Assembly: GCF_905163445.1 (NCBI RefSeq)
Contig: NC_053183.1
Coordinates: 13,392,001 to 13,456,000, forward strand
Origin: Pararge aegeria
Taxonomy: Eukaryota > Arthropoda > Insecta > Lepidoptera > Nymphalidae
DNA length: 64,000 bases
Direction: 5' to 3'
This document shows positions 1-11,239 of the stretch, piece after piece. The notes beneath the pieces were generated by a model. That model had not been told where the DNA came from. It made no database searches and saw nothing but the letters and a program-made list of their open reading frames with translations. The translations under genes were made by a program, and so were the position numbers. Numbering within the stretch: the first letter of the stretch is position 1; every line of letters begins with the position of its first letter.

Positions 1-183
1 AGCAAAATGATTGTAAATGTTGATGTTGGAAAAGAGCAACTACTGAGTTTCTTGCCGGCTCGTCTCGGTAGAATCTGCTCTCCGAACCGGTGGTAGAGTC
101 ACACAAACATGCATACTTGACGTTTCAAAAGTGCTTATAAAGTAGGCCTACTTGAAATAAATGAATTTGAATTTGAATAACAC
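1..183 (+). repeat. 3' tail of a CR1-like LINE (family A)
   Basis: This matches four longer copies at 10840-11235, 33950-34340, 41116-41480 (reverse) and 59930-60415. The shared core reads gatgttggaaaagagcaac, then a 'gagtttcttgccggct' block, then 'cttgacgtttcaaaagtgct', and it ends in a GAATTT-type simple tail. Only the 3' untranslated part is present here; the coding part would lie left of the window. The family assignment is inferred from the coding remnants in the other copies. Confidence 0.75.
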
Positions 184-184
184 A

Positions 185-258
185 TACGCCTTAGACTGAT
201 GGACACAGGGCGGCAGTTTGTCTTGCATGCGCTGCGAAGTATTGTGCTGTTTATAGGT
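185..258 (+). repeat. Fragment of repeat family G
   Basis: The 'gatggacacagggcggca' block and the following 'ctgtttataggtcatggtt' match parts of the copies at 35865-36080, 54840-55115 and 59280-59470. It is non-coding. It lies between a LINE tail and a SINE. Confidence 0.5.
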
Positions 259-279
259 CATGGTTCACTTTCACATTGA

Positions 280-515
280 AGACCTCTCTGGCACAAAGGT
301 GAGCGCTGTGAATTTAAGTAGGAGGTCCCGGGTTCGATTCCCGGCAGGTGCAATTTGGGAACCTATAATTTATGAATTTTCTCTGGTCAAAGACGTGCCG
401 CTAAGCTATTTAGTGTTCCGGTGCGTGCGATGTCGCGTAGCAACCGATTAGGGGTGAGATTGTAATCAAGGGCTTTAGTATGTTTAGTATAAATGTAGTG
501 GAATAAAAAATTAAA
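280..515 (+). repeat. tRNA-derived SINE (family 1, Metulj-like)
   Basis: A pol III B-box-like segment (gggttcgattcccggc) is followed by the family body 'gacgtgccgctaagc..tttagtgttccggtgcg..gatgtcgcgtag' and an A-rich end after 'tagtggaataaaaaatt'. Related copies are at 600-1920 (interrupted), 47030-47285 and 62100-62335. The family resembles the Metulj SINEs described from nymphalid butterflies; that name is from memory of the family and was not tested. Confidence 0.7.
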
Positions 516-599
516 AAAATATCACTTACAATCCTTGGTTAGCTGATTGGACCGTCAGTTATTACAATAAAAATATATATATGTGGTGAATGGTGATAA

Positions 600-793
600 T
601 ATAACCGGGTCCGACGGCACATCATCGGTACATGAGAGTCTTCTCCAATTTTCTTTCATTGTCTCATGAAAACAATAGGGGTATGAATTTAATGTAACTG
701 CCGTACCCTGCAGTTATTTTAAACCCATGCCTGTTAGAGGTATCTAAGAGGTTTGCCTGCTTTCATCTTGACTGCAACGTCACTTGCCACCAG
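600..793 (+). repeat. 5' part of a SINE split by a hAT insertion
   Basis: The sequence just before 794 (an 'aataggggtatga' block, then a 'catcttgactgcaacgtca' block) is a diverged match to the middle of the SINE family seen at 47030-47285 and 62100-62335. The matching 3' part resumes at 1864, so the SINE was present before the hAT element inserted. The left limit is approximate. Confidence 0.6.
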
Positions 794-1863
794 CAGTGGC
801 GTGCCTAAGGTTTTGAGTTTGAGCAAGCCCAGTTACCTAAAGGACAAATTTAACTCTTCATGATCTCTAAGTCACAATGCTTGTTGTGCTAAATGACAAA
901 CAATATCAACAAATCTTTGAAAAATACTAGGTACGATTAAGTCAGCACGCGAATTATGATAAAGAAGTTTCTATGCAATGTTTGCCAAAATTAAAAAGTA
1001 ATCATAGAAATCCCAAGTGTTTCTTTGAGTTCTGCTCTCTTTAATTCTTATGATGCCTGGTAATTTATGTCGTAACCAGCCGCGTTCCAACCATTCTTTT
1101 CATTAGAAAAAAAATATGCAAAGCCAACAAACAATTTTTAAATAAAAAGAATTTACCTGTTGTTCGCCAATTATTTTTGATTTCGTCACAGAAACAATTT
1201 CCACACAATTGGAGCTCATATTTAACAACATTTACTATAATTTGTAAGAAAACAAACCAGTAAAATTCACCATTCAACTCAAAAAAAAAAAACATAAAAA
1301 ACTCCTAACTAGGTACTTACTAATCAATAATAATGAATCTGTCAAGTGTCAACTAGTTGTAACGCAAATAATAACACGCGCGAAGTTGTTTCAATTAGCT
1401 CGCTGGTCATCTTCACTAACTTCAACTCGCAATCTGGCATTTGATCTTCATACTAAATTATTAAATAATCTAGATTGTCTCTGCTAAATACATTGAAATT
1501 TCTATGAGAGAGAGCAGTAAAATAAAAGCCCCGTATAAGCAAATGAGTGTGAGCGAGACAAAGCGGGACCTCCGATCGCGTACGAAGACACGCGAAGAGC
1601 GCGATAGTGACAGTTCGGCGCGGCGCCGCGGCTGGTTGCTACCACAGGGTCTACCTGCCAGAGTAACGTAGTGCTTGCAGTAAAGTAGACAAAGAGTATA
1701 TGCATTATTAAGCAAAAGTTAAAAAATTGTATTTATATCCTCTTTGCTAACAAGTTTTAATTATTTTGTTAATTTCATTTCGGAATAGTCGAGAAAAATT
1801 TAAAAGAGATACTTATTGTAACGCAAGCCCGGCTTTTCGGCTTGTATGGTAGTACCGCCACTG
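794..1863. mobile_element. Non-autonomous hAT-type DNA element, 1.07 kb, perfect 8-bp TSD
   Basis: The left end reads CAGTGGCGTGCC and the right end reads GTACCGCCACTG, giving short terminal inverted repeats that start CAGTGGCG as in hAT superfamily elements. Immediately outside both ends is the identical 8-mer gccaccag (786-793 and 1864-1871), the target-site duplication length expected of hAT. The interior has no reading frame resembling a transposase; it includes a GC-rich stretch near 1560-1670. It must therefore be mobilised in trans or be a deletion derivative. The same termini recur in the small MITEs at 6563, 44746, 57374 and elsewhere in the window. Confidence 0.85.
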
Positions 1864-1920
1864 GCCACCAGGTGAGATTGCAGTCAAGGGCTAATGTGTT
1901 GTGGAATTAAAAAAAAATAG
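1864..1920 (+). repeat. 3' part of the SINE split by the hAT element
   Basis: It begins with the second copy of the target duplication and continues 'gtgagattgcagtcaagggc' into an A-rich tail. This is the normal continuation of SINE family 1. Confidence 0.7.
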
Positions 1921-4900
1921 TTAAGTAACATGGTAAGGAAGTACTTACCCTGTCGTCTATGAGAGAGTCATATTTCCAGTAATGGGATGTTAAAAGGTGG
2001 ATGTTTTCAATTACATTATCGTGTTGCATAAATGAAACTCATTTTCATTATACGTTTTTTCAACCGCCAATCGCAGGTCTTGGTTTTACGGTCAGTTTAG
2101 CATAATTCCAATTTGCCGACAGCGATACATTACCAATTGCATATATTAACTACCTTTAAAACAAAGTAATTCATTTAAGGATTTTATCTTTATAAGTCGC
2201 ACATTCCATTTAGCATTGCATTTTTATATAGAAACACCTGTTTAGCAGATATGATGTATCGTAACGTATGTATCTATATTTTGTTTTTTTTTAAATAAGA
2301 TAACCGTATTAAATGGACAGCACTATTTCTTGGTAATCGGTATTATAATACCTCTAACCAGTGGTGCAAGCAGTTAGTGTCAAGGGTCCAAAACGCTTTT
2401 CACAGATATATGTAATAAAGCCTAAAAAACGTTTTTTGTAAGTAGAATAAAATAATATTTTAGATTTTATAACGGGGCGCCGAAAATAAATTGTATTCAA
2501 TCCTTTTTTTTTTAATTTATACCCGTACAAAGCCGCTGCGTGTCGCTATTACTTATTAAAACCTAATATACTCTGAGTCAGTGAATGTAAGTAGAGTTAT
2601 AATGTTTATTATTACAGACTACTATTTATACTATTATTTATATGAAATTGAAAGGGTAGGCAGTGCATTTGTGCATATAGGAAATGCACGTCATTGATTA
2701 CATACGATGCACAGCCTAAACAAGAAGAATATAACGTGGGAGATCCACGAGAGCGCAACAAAAAAAATGAAGACACGAACCCTTTACAAATATTCACATT
2801 TAAAATGTCGTCTTGAAGACGCCATATTAATTATTTCTTTAAATTATTGCCATTGCCACTTCGGATGATGTAGGGGCTTCGAAGGCTACTTCTATCTGTC
2901 CAGATATTTTAGAATTATGGAGGATTAAGAGAAACAAAAAAAAATATCTAATTAATAATTAAAAAACGTCGATCCTGGACGATACATGGATAAACGGACT
3001 ATGCTTTCAATTTCGGCTTTTAAATAGCCTCCGTCACTAAATCTCCACTTAATCCTACATTAAGTCATTTAAAAACTAATTATTTTGAATACTTTATAAA
3101 ATCTCTCTGCTATTTAAATGAATATACGAGTAAACTTACAAACTCCGTTTAATTTCATGTTTAACTGCTCTAATTCACTTAGTAAATTCTTGAGTAGTAA
3201 GTTATACAACTATAAGTACACTCAAGTAGTAAAACTAGAAGCAAGAGCAAATAACAGGTCAAATGGTACAAACATTGAAAACAAATTAAATTTAGATTTA
3301 TTTGCGCTGGGAGCGAGATCTAGGGACAAATTGGATTCCTAGACTGCAGGCACGCGTACCGCCTCTCCTACAAGCTTCAAACAAATTGAATATAAAGCCA
3401 ACTGATTTTAAAATACCTCTGCGAAGAGAACTACCTAAGAAACTTAATCAACAGTAGGTACCTGCCAATCTACCGACTTAAACCATATTTATCAAACAAG
3501 TCCGTTAATAGATAGACTGCCAGTCAATGCATGATTTTTCACATTGCAAAATGGCTCCTTAAAGATGCCATATTGTTTTTTTTATTCTAAATTATATCCA
3601 ATGTCACTCACTCATGTAAGGATTCTAAAAATACTCCCTAGAACCAATGTGTGCTGGCATCTAGTAGTAATGGTGGTATAGGAAAATTACATGTATGTAT
3701 ACCTAGATAGGCACATAGGAACACACCCGTACCCTAAAAACAAAAACTTTTTTTGGGCATTCGTCTAAATAAGTTAATTTGAATATCATCTATGTTAACC
3801 CCGTTATGCCTTCAATTTCAGTTTACCGAAGCCAAAGTAATGAGCAATACTTATCGGATTATTCCAATAAATCTAAAATAAAAGAATTTGTGTATAATGT
3901 ATAAATGCACTGTGACTTATCTTAGTTTCTTATTTTTTCAGACACAAAACCGGCTGAAATATTTTGTCTGAACGGGCAACAGACACATTTAAATAGTATC
4001 CAAACATGTTCACATATTTTCATCACATTTGAGTATAATATTTAAAAAAGAATTTCTCTTTTGACACTTTCGCCCTCAATACGTCTCGATTCCTCAATAA
4101 TAATGTCATTTCGCAAAATTTTATCGGAAATATCAAGCAAGCTTGAAAACACGCAATAATGATAATGTCACTGAAGATTACAAATCGTGAGGACAGAATT
4201 ATCTCGATACGCACTTATAAAACCGATCTACTTGTTAAGAAGCCACCGGCAAGAGGATGCGAAGATAAGGAGAACAGTTACAAAGCGTGCCCTTAAGCGT
4301 TTTCGTGCGACATATACAAAAAAGGCGCATATAAGGCGCTGTGCAAACGTAAAAACTTTTTGGTATCGAAAAGAGACGCAGCAATAGGAACATTTTTTAA
4401 ATTCTATACAAGTACATATTTTGTATATATTGTATTTCCATAAAGGTATATATCTCATATTAAATGGATGGCATTATACGTTAACGCAGCGACTATGGTG
4501 TTGTAGTACATTTAACTCCACTCGAGAAACATTGATCGGCGATCAAAGCGTTCTTCAAGTGAAACTAGAAACTCTAACGCTCGAAGTGACGACACGAGCA
4601 ACATAAATTAATTTTCATAGCACTTATATAGGTAAAAATTTTGCTCCACATAATTGTCTGGCTAAGCCATCCTACTTAAAGGGCCATAAGGCGTATATTA
4701 CATTTTTTTAGAAACTATACCCAAGTTGCGGTTTAAGAAATGTATTGTTTTCATAAGAAAAATAAGTTGTCGACCGATACACAGTCCCTGTGGCGTTATC
4801 TCGTTGTGCAACTCAGTTTACAGGATGATTTACATAGTAACTTAATTTGATATCCACCGAGGTCCGAGATACAAAATAGGCCTGCCAAAGTTATCTCTCG

Positions 4901-5230
4901 GTGACCTTTCACGCATTTGAAATGTCACAATTATTGATTTTCAAAAACTATACCTGCGCGGCTATACGAGTTAGGTACTTCCGTATGCTCAAGACATTAA
5001 TTATATGAAGTTTCACATAATTAATGCCTTAAGCTGTGGTGAGGCACCTTTGTCTAAGTACAATATAAAGTTGACGTAACCGGACACTGAAACCGCGGTC
5101 TCCTGTGAGGGTGTTCCGTTTCGATAACACAAATGCGTCTACGTTTACATAGCGCCTAATAGGATTAAGGGCTCTCGGCTCGACGTACTCGTAGTTCCTG
5201 CGGATAAAAACTTTTAGCATAATAATAAGA
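1921..5230. other. AT-rich non-coding stretch
   Basis: No reading frame here looks like protein. Near 2655-2690 there is a degenerate right end of a hAT MITE ('ggtaggcagtgcatttgtgc..gcacgtcattg'). Two diverged direct copies of about 220-300 bp can be recognised at 2815-3035 and 3545-3840. A short frame on the - strand at 5029-5235, directly downstream of the possible exon at 5239-5372, has no recognisable homology. Confidence 0.5.
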
Positions 5231-5238
5231 GCACTCAC

Positions 5239-5372
5239 TGCCAGTGGAAGGGTCCGGTGATGCCCTCCTTGAGGCGGTCCTTGAGGGAGCGCTGGCGGGA
5301 GGGGCCTGGTCCGGGGGGCAGCATGGCAGCCCCGGGCGGCACCGAGGACGGCGCACGTGCGGGCGACGACAT
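5239..5372 (-). CDS. Possible coding exon of an unidentified gene
   Basis: In a GC-rich patch the - strand reads ATG (5372-5370) followed by 44 codons rich in Pro, Ala and Ser, then a basic stretch SLKDRLKEGITGPFHW. A strong donor GTGAGT follows at 5238. The codons just before the ATG are open back to a TAA, so this could be a first coding exon or the end of an internal exon with an acceptor near 'ggtttggtag'. If not spliced, the frame stops at TGA 5235-5237. I do not recognise the protein. The rest of the gene would lie to the left, outside or near the edge of the window. Codon composition and the splice donor are the only support. Confidence 0.4.
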
Positions 5373-6562
5373 CCCGATATTGTTAAGTTGCGCGGACGCA
5401 CTACCAAACCCGCTCGCACATTAATATACCACTGAACCGCCAAGCACCATTACAAACGCGCGCTGCAACATAGACCACCCCAAGCGACATAAATAAACGT
5501 GAAGCTAAGCATCACAAATTACAAATAGGCACACGAGTATTTGAAAGCTACATCGATAAAGATAGTAGTACAAAATCTAAGATTTCAACCGCAGATATGC
5601 TCATATGCCATGACAACTGTGTCAATATTTTCATGGCTACTGTCAATCAGAATGTAATATTAGCTAACAAGCTGGAGGCAACAACTCTAAAATTAAATTA
5701 ATTCACATTCAAATAGTCAAAACTTTTAAAGTTTTAGTGAAGCTTTGATTATTTAAATTAACTAGAACTTATACAATATCATTAACGTTGCATAAAACGT
5801 GCATGGTCCTTAACAGGAATAAATTTTGTTCGCGGACATCTTTGTTATAGCATTAAAATGTACTAGTGTTTTTTTTCATCTCGGTAAAAATATTAAAATA
5901 CCGTTACTTGTGTTCTGTATGATCACCAGTATATCATAACATCACATAGTATTATAATACTACTAGAATTTACATTCCGAAATATTTTTTATTTTATTAA
6001 AATGTTAACGGCATCCAATGACATCATGTTTATTCTATTATCACGAGCTCTAGTACCTACGCTTTCATTCATCAATGAAGAAGCAAACCATACTAGCCCT
6101 CTCCAACTCTTTAGCTATCAGTACAACTTACATGTCTATATATCAAAAAAACTACCAAATAAAAATTCTAACCTATAAAAATTTCATTCAGCATTTTAAT
6201 GAGATACTCGCTAGATAACTTTTACAAATCTACAAGATTAGTATTTCAGATGCAACCGTGAACTCTTTAATTTTATTTATCATAGGATTATGGAATTTTA
6301 TATACTTTTTTATAAAATTTACGAATTACTTTGTTAATCGTAAGCAATGAGAAAAGTTGCTTTAGTATTTTTTGAGCTGTATTTTTGCATGTAGGCGAAA
6401 GCATATCTGTCAATTTAAATCTTTTTGGGAAATGTCAAAATAGGTATATAGTGTAGTGAGAGAGAGAGAGAGAGATAAAGGTGAAGGAAAGCATAGAGAT
6501 GTGCTTACAATTTTATAGCTGTTCAAATAAAACTAATTTTATAAGAAAATGTTTGTTTTAAG
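5373..6562. other. Non-coding, with a short (GA)n microsatellite
   Basis: Nothing protein-like is seen. A (GA)n tract occupies about 6458-6475. The GC-rich flank 5373-5470 may be part of a 5' UTR or promoter of the exon at 5239-5372. Confidence 0.4.
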
Positions 6563-6678
6563 CAGTGGCGTGCACAGGGTTTTTGAGCAGGGTATGCATA
6601 ACTTCGCATTTCTGAGTTGTACAAAAAAAAATTTAGGGTAGGCAGAGCTTTTGTGCGTGTATGAAGTGTACGCCACTG
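6563..6678. mobile_element. hAT-type MITE with 8-bp TSD
   Basis: The element is 116 bp, starting CAGTGGCGTGCACAGGG and ending GTGTACGCCACTG. The flanking 8-mers are gttttaag (6555-6562) and gttttaaa (6679-6686), identical but for the last base. It has no coding capacity. The interior 'tagggtaggcagagctttt' block is shared with other copies in the window. Confidence 0.85.
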
Positions 6679-6689
6679 GTTTTAAAGTG

Positions 6690-7585
6690 TTAAATTGTTT
6701 CCTAACTTAGATGTATATTTGTGACGGAATTTAGGCTGAGATCTTAGCGTAGCGTAGCCATATCTAAGACTTAACTTTAGAACTAGGCCAATATCAGTTT
6801 TTACAATTTAAGGGCTGGTCGCCTAAAATCTAAATAGCTACGCGTGCTTCACAAAAAAAAAATATATTTTTTTTAAATTTGGATCAAATATTACATTGCT
6901 CTAAAGCACATTTAAGGCTAATAACCCCGTTTGAAGTTTAACTTCGTCGCTCTTAGATAAACTCAGCATTATCTGGGATACGTCTATAAAATCCACATCA
7001 AAGATTATGTTAACCGTTATCTCAGCCAAGTCTTACAAGGAAGAAAAGTCTGAGTAGAGTCTAGGTCCGCTTTATAGTAAATAGATTTTACATTTGAAGT
7101 GGCAACATTTGTATTATTTAACAAGCTTTTTTTTATATAATATTTACTTAGTTCCACCAGTCGCGGTGTCTGTTCGTCTGTAATCAAACACCTGTCGCAA
7201 GTTAAATTTGACCCACTTCCTGGTTTCCGAAAAGCTGAAATTTTGCATACATGTGTAAATCTGATGACAATACAGTATTATTATTACTTCCAGCTAATCT
7301 GTTATGTAGGCGGAATGTGGCCATGGGAGCTCTTTAATAGAACTTCTTGACTCGAACGAATCTGGTACTAGGTTATCATAATTAAGTTGGTTTACTATAA
7401 CTTATAATAAAAAATATTGTTGATATCTACAATAACCATATCAACTATCACTTTTAAGTTATTTTTTTACATGCATCTAATAAAAGCTTGTTTATAAAAA
7501 ACAGAAGTACCTACTCGATAAGCGTATATAAATATGTATGAAGGTATAGTTGATTGATAGTGGAATTAGTCGTTTATCGTATAGT
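6690..7585. other. Non-coding repeat-like sequence
   Basis: No reading frame is supported. The part around 7140-7380 ('ccaccagtcgcggtgtctg', 'aaagctgaaattttgcatac') looks like a common lepidopteran interspersed repeat, but no second copy was found within this window. Confidence 0.3.
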
Positions 7586-7589
7586 ATAT

Positions 7590-7800
7590 AGTATCACAGA
7601 ATTAAGGACATCCAGAAATCAAAAATTATTAAAAACGCCCCGCGCACGTCTCACTTCACACCCGCGGAATGTTGCTAGATCACAATTTCCCCATTTTTCC
7701 CACTTTCCCCATTTTATCGTAAAAGATTAGAACTTTAGCGGTGAAATAATTACTATCAATACGATTATCACGTTTATATATGTCTTTGATTCTGTGGACA
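7590..7800 (+). repeat. Interspersed repeat, second copy at 56610-56830
   Basis: 'cacagaattaaggacatcc', 'cacccgcggaatgttgctag' and 'ttccccattttatcgtaaa' match 56632-56790 with substitutions, in the same orientation. It is non-coding and its class is unknown. Confidence 0.6.
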
Positions 7801-10265
7801 GGATATTACAAAAATCCCAAGTAACAACTTTAGTAATAAGGATGTTTTTTATTTGACTACATTCCATAAATGATAAATTACAAACCGAACACTAAAAAAA
7901 AAATATCTATCAAATATCTCCACATAAAGAGTATCTGGCGTATAAATATTATTGTATGTTCCAGACTCAAATAGTATAATTTCGTTAATTTTTTTAATAA
8001 TTATGACCAAAATCAATATATTATATTTCAGCCAAAATCACCCAGAAAACTAAAAAACCTCGTTTTGCAGACAACTAAATTGATTGTTTTTTTTTTAATA
8101 GTTGTGAATATTGACGGGAGACATATGTCTAAAGCATTGTGCATATACTGGAAGCTAAGACTAATTTATAAGTAGCAGATTTTTTTTCAACTATTCATAT
8201 AGTGCGACAGCAATATAAATTAAAAAGTGCAGCTCCTAACATTAAGTGCAATGCAAAGATTCTTATGGTCTTAATATTTTGTAAAGCAAAGAAAACGTCA
8301 CACATAATCACTCTTCATATTACACCAGGCGCTGGCGCATCGACTTCCGTAAACAGGTTCTAGAGCATACGTGCTACATCGTAAATAACGTCGTACAGAT
8401 TTTACAACCAACACAAACAATAGTACCATAATAATTTTGCAGAATATACGCAAAACCAGTTTACACACCTCTATTATCGGCGCACTGCCTGTTCTGGTAT
8501 TTAACTTCTAAGGCCAAGGCTCGTTGCCATTTGCAAGTGCGAAACATTCAGCGGTTAGAATATAATTTAATTTTAAAAAGAGGTTTGTTTGCTTCGTGCT
8601 ATATTTACTAACCACATTCTTAGACAGACTTGAACTGTACCCTATTGGAACTTTAGCATAGGCACCAATAAATGGCCTCTTTGATTTCTCGAGTCATCCG
8701 AACATCTAAAGTCTAAGGGACGTATGAGCCAGGCTCAGTCCAATGCGTCACTTTAGGTCTGACGTTACCCTGAGCCGTGGTCAAGCCTGTCTTTATGATC
8801 AAATTCACTCCGACTATTTCGATTGCTCAACTTCAACTACCCAACACCCGTGGTCATACTGCAGCAGCCACTATTGTTAGCAACTATATGAATATGACAA
8901 ACAATAAAGCCCAAAACCTAAACATAAGGCATTTGTGACGGAACTAGTTATATCCCGTTGCGCATTTGTTTGATTTTATAAAATCCCTTGGGAACCTTAG
9001 GTCTTTCGTTTGTAAACTATATTGCACACACATTTAATAAAACAGAAATAAAATAACTGTAAAAATCTTATCGCTGAAGCGATCTTTCCCAGATAACCTT
9101 TGACGAGATGAAGTCCAACAAAACAATCCATTTTTTTAAAAGTATTTAAAGGAGAAAGTTCAGCTCGAATTTAAAACAAACATAATATCAGAGTATTATT
9201 TTAGTCCATTCCGACGCTCTGCAACTCTTGCAACAAGACGCAATTATTAATTGTAGTGCAAACATAGTATAACATAATATGCAGCGATTATAAACATTAA
9301 ACAGACTTGAATAGCTAAATTTAATATTTGTGTACGAGTAAATACTACAACAAATGTTACTAAAGAACAGTTAATTACTTCCTTAGTAGCTCATTAGTAG
9401 TTAGTGAGCCAGCAAGAGCGGCTGCGATAGTGACCATTTAAGCATTTATATAATATGAACTTTATATTATGCAAGGTCATTTTAAAAAGGGGATACTAGG
9501 ACAACACCCGTAAAAAGTAACACTAGTACTCAATTTAGAAAAAGTAATATAGATGATATACGTGCCCTCACGATGTTTTTCCTTCACCGTTGAAGCAAGT
9601 GATATTTTTATTGATTAGTATCTTTTGTACATGGACAATATATAATCTTTTATATATATAAAATTAAATTTAAAAAATTGAAGAATCAACCCGTGATTTA
9701 CAAATTTGCAATTAGACTAATATTTTAAAGTCCTCTACAAGTTTTTTTAACAATCCTTTGAATATGAAAATTTGATTTATCTAGAAGTCCGTATATAGTA
9801 TCCGAACGAAATTGCTGGGAAAATTGATTTATATTGGACTTATATAGCTAACGCTAATACAAGACAGTGTTAACAGTCTTAAAGTTATAGCACGAGTGAT
9901 GGAGCATGCCTCGGAATACATACGAGTATGCAAAATGACGTGAGAAAAAAATTCATTATGCATTTTTGTCACGCCGCAAACACAACAGCAGCTCTTTATG
10001 TACATACAAGCGGTCCCTTCCGACTTCGTCCGCATTAAACTTCTGATAAGTATATTTGACACATTAAATGTTTCATCACACCGCATTGAATTATGGTCCC
10101 AGTTTTTTTTTAATTTAACTGGTAGTTGTAATAAGGAATAAACTTTTTAGCACAATTGTTAGTGAAAAAATAAATAACGATAGCGGTTACCCACGCCTTC
10201 AAAGTGAAGCAACATTTATACATTTAAATTAATGTTATAAAAAGGAAAGATTTGTTTGTTTTTCT
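7801..10265. other. AT-rich non-coding stretch with a SINE fragment
   Basis: No gene is visible. At about 9565-9630 there is a short fragment of SINE family 2 ('ctcacgatgtttttccttca..gttgaagcaagtgata'), in the same orientation as the copies at 47560, 57850 and 58975. The segment 8470-8900 is less AT-rich but gives no convincing frame. Confidence 0.4.
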
Positions 10266-10269
10266 TGTT

Positions 10270-10440
10270 CTTCTATCTACCTATATAAAATTGAAAGTCC
10301 TGACTAACTGATAATCAAAGCACATCCTAAACCGCTAGGGTTAGAACCTTGGAATTTTGACAGTTAATATCAGAAATATGTGTACCGCAGTTTTCGAACG
10401 AAATACGACTGAATAGCCTCCTAAACTCCTAAACCCCTGG
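10270..10440 (+). repeat. Dispersed repeat remnant
   Basis: 'ataaaattgaaagtcctgac' followed by 'aaaccgctagggttagaacc' is a familiar lepidopteran dispersed-repeat head (recognised from memory). No second copy was found in this window. Confidence 0.3.
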
Positions 10441-10839
10441 ACAGAAATTTTGTTACGTGTATTCTTTATAATGTAAAGGTATCCACTAAGAAACGATATT
10501 TTGAAATTCCACCCCAAACCGAGTCAACTGAGTCAAAGGAGAGTCAAATGTTATAAAACATTACAAACCCAACATTTTTAAATGTATGTACTAATGTACA
10601 CGTATTCAAAATACTATAGGTAGGACCGCTAACACTTCATAAAAAAATTAGAATTTTCTAGCTATCCTTCTGCATACGAGTCAACTTAGAGAATGATTGA
10701 CAACTTTGGTAGTATAATGACATATGATACTATATATCAGGAGTACAGTTTTCGGATGATAAATAGTGTAATAGTGCGTAAGACAACATATTAGTCTATA
10801 TAAACAAAAAGTGGATATAAACAGTCGACTTACAAGCAT

Positions 10840-11235
10840 ATCGTCTGCGAAAGGTACAGAAGTAATTTGTAGGATTAAGTATACGTAATTATAATATGAT
10901 TCCTAAGGTAATTTTGGACCTACCTACGCATAAGTTTAAAGAATATGTTAAAACACATTTATTAAAGCGAGGTTACTGTACAATTGATGAATTTGCAAGG
11001 TTGACAAGGTTGCTTGGAAGCATCCAACTCCGCTTTCATCTCTCACAAGATAGAAAAATAAATGTTAAAATGTAAAATGTAAATTGTTGATGTTGGAAAA
11101 GAGCAACTGCTGAGTTTCTTGCCGGCTTCTTATCGGTAGAATCTGCCTTCCGAACAACCGGTGGTAGAGTCACTACAGACAGACTTGACGTTTCAAAAGG
11201 GCCTACTTCTAAATAAATGAATTTAGAATTTTTTG
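10840..11235 (+). pseudogene. CR1-like LINE (family A), 3' end of RT ORF plus tail
   Basis: Conceptual translation contains IPKVILDLPTHKFKEYVKTH, the C-terminal end of a CR1-group RT protein, then frame breaks. The 3' untranslated block and tail shared with 1-183 follow ('gatgttggaaaagagcaact', 'ctacttctaaataaatgaat'). This is a 5'-truncated dead copy. Confidence 0.75.
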
Positions 11236-11239
11236 AAAA

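Noticed and set aside
325..352. tRNA gene
   Set aside because: Only the B-box/T-arm part is present and the same sequence heads a dispersed SINE. There is no acceptor stem or anticodon arm.
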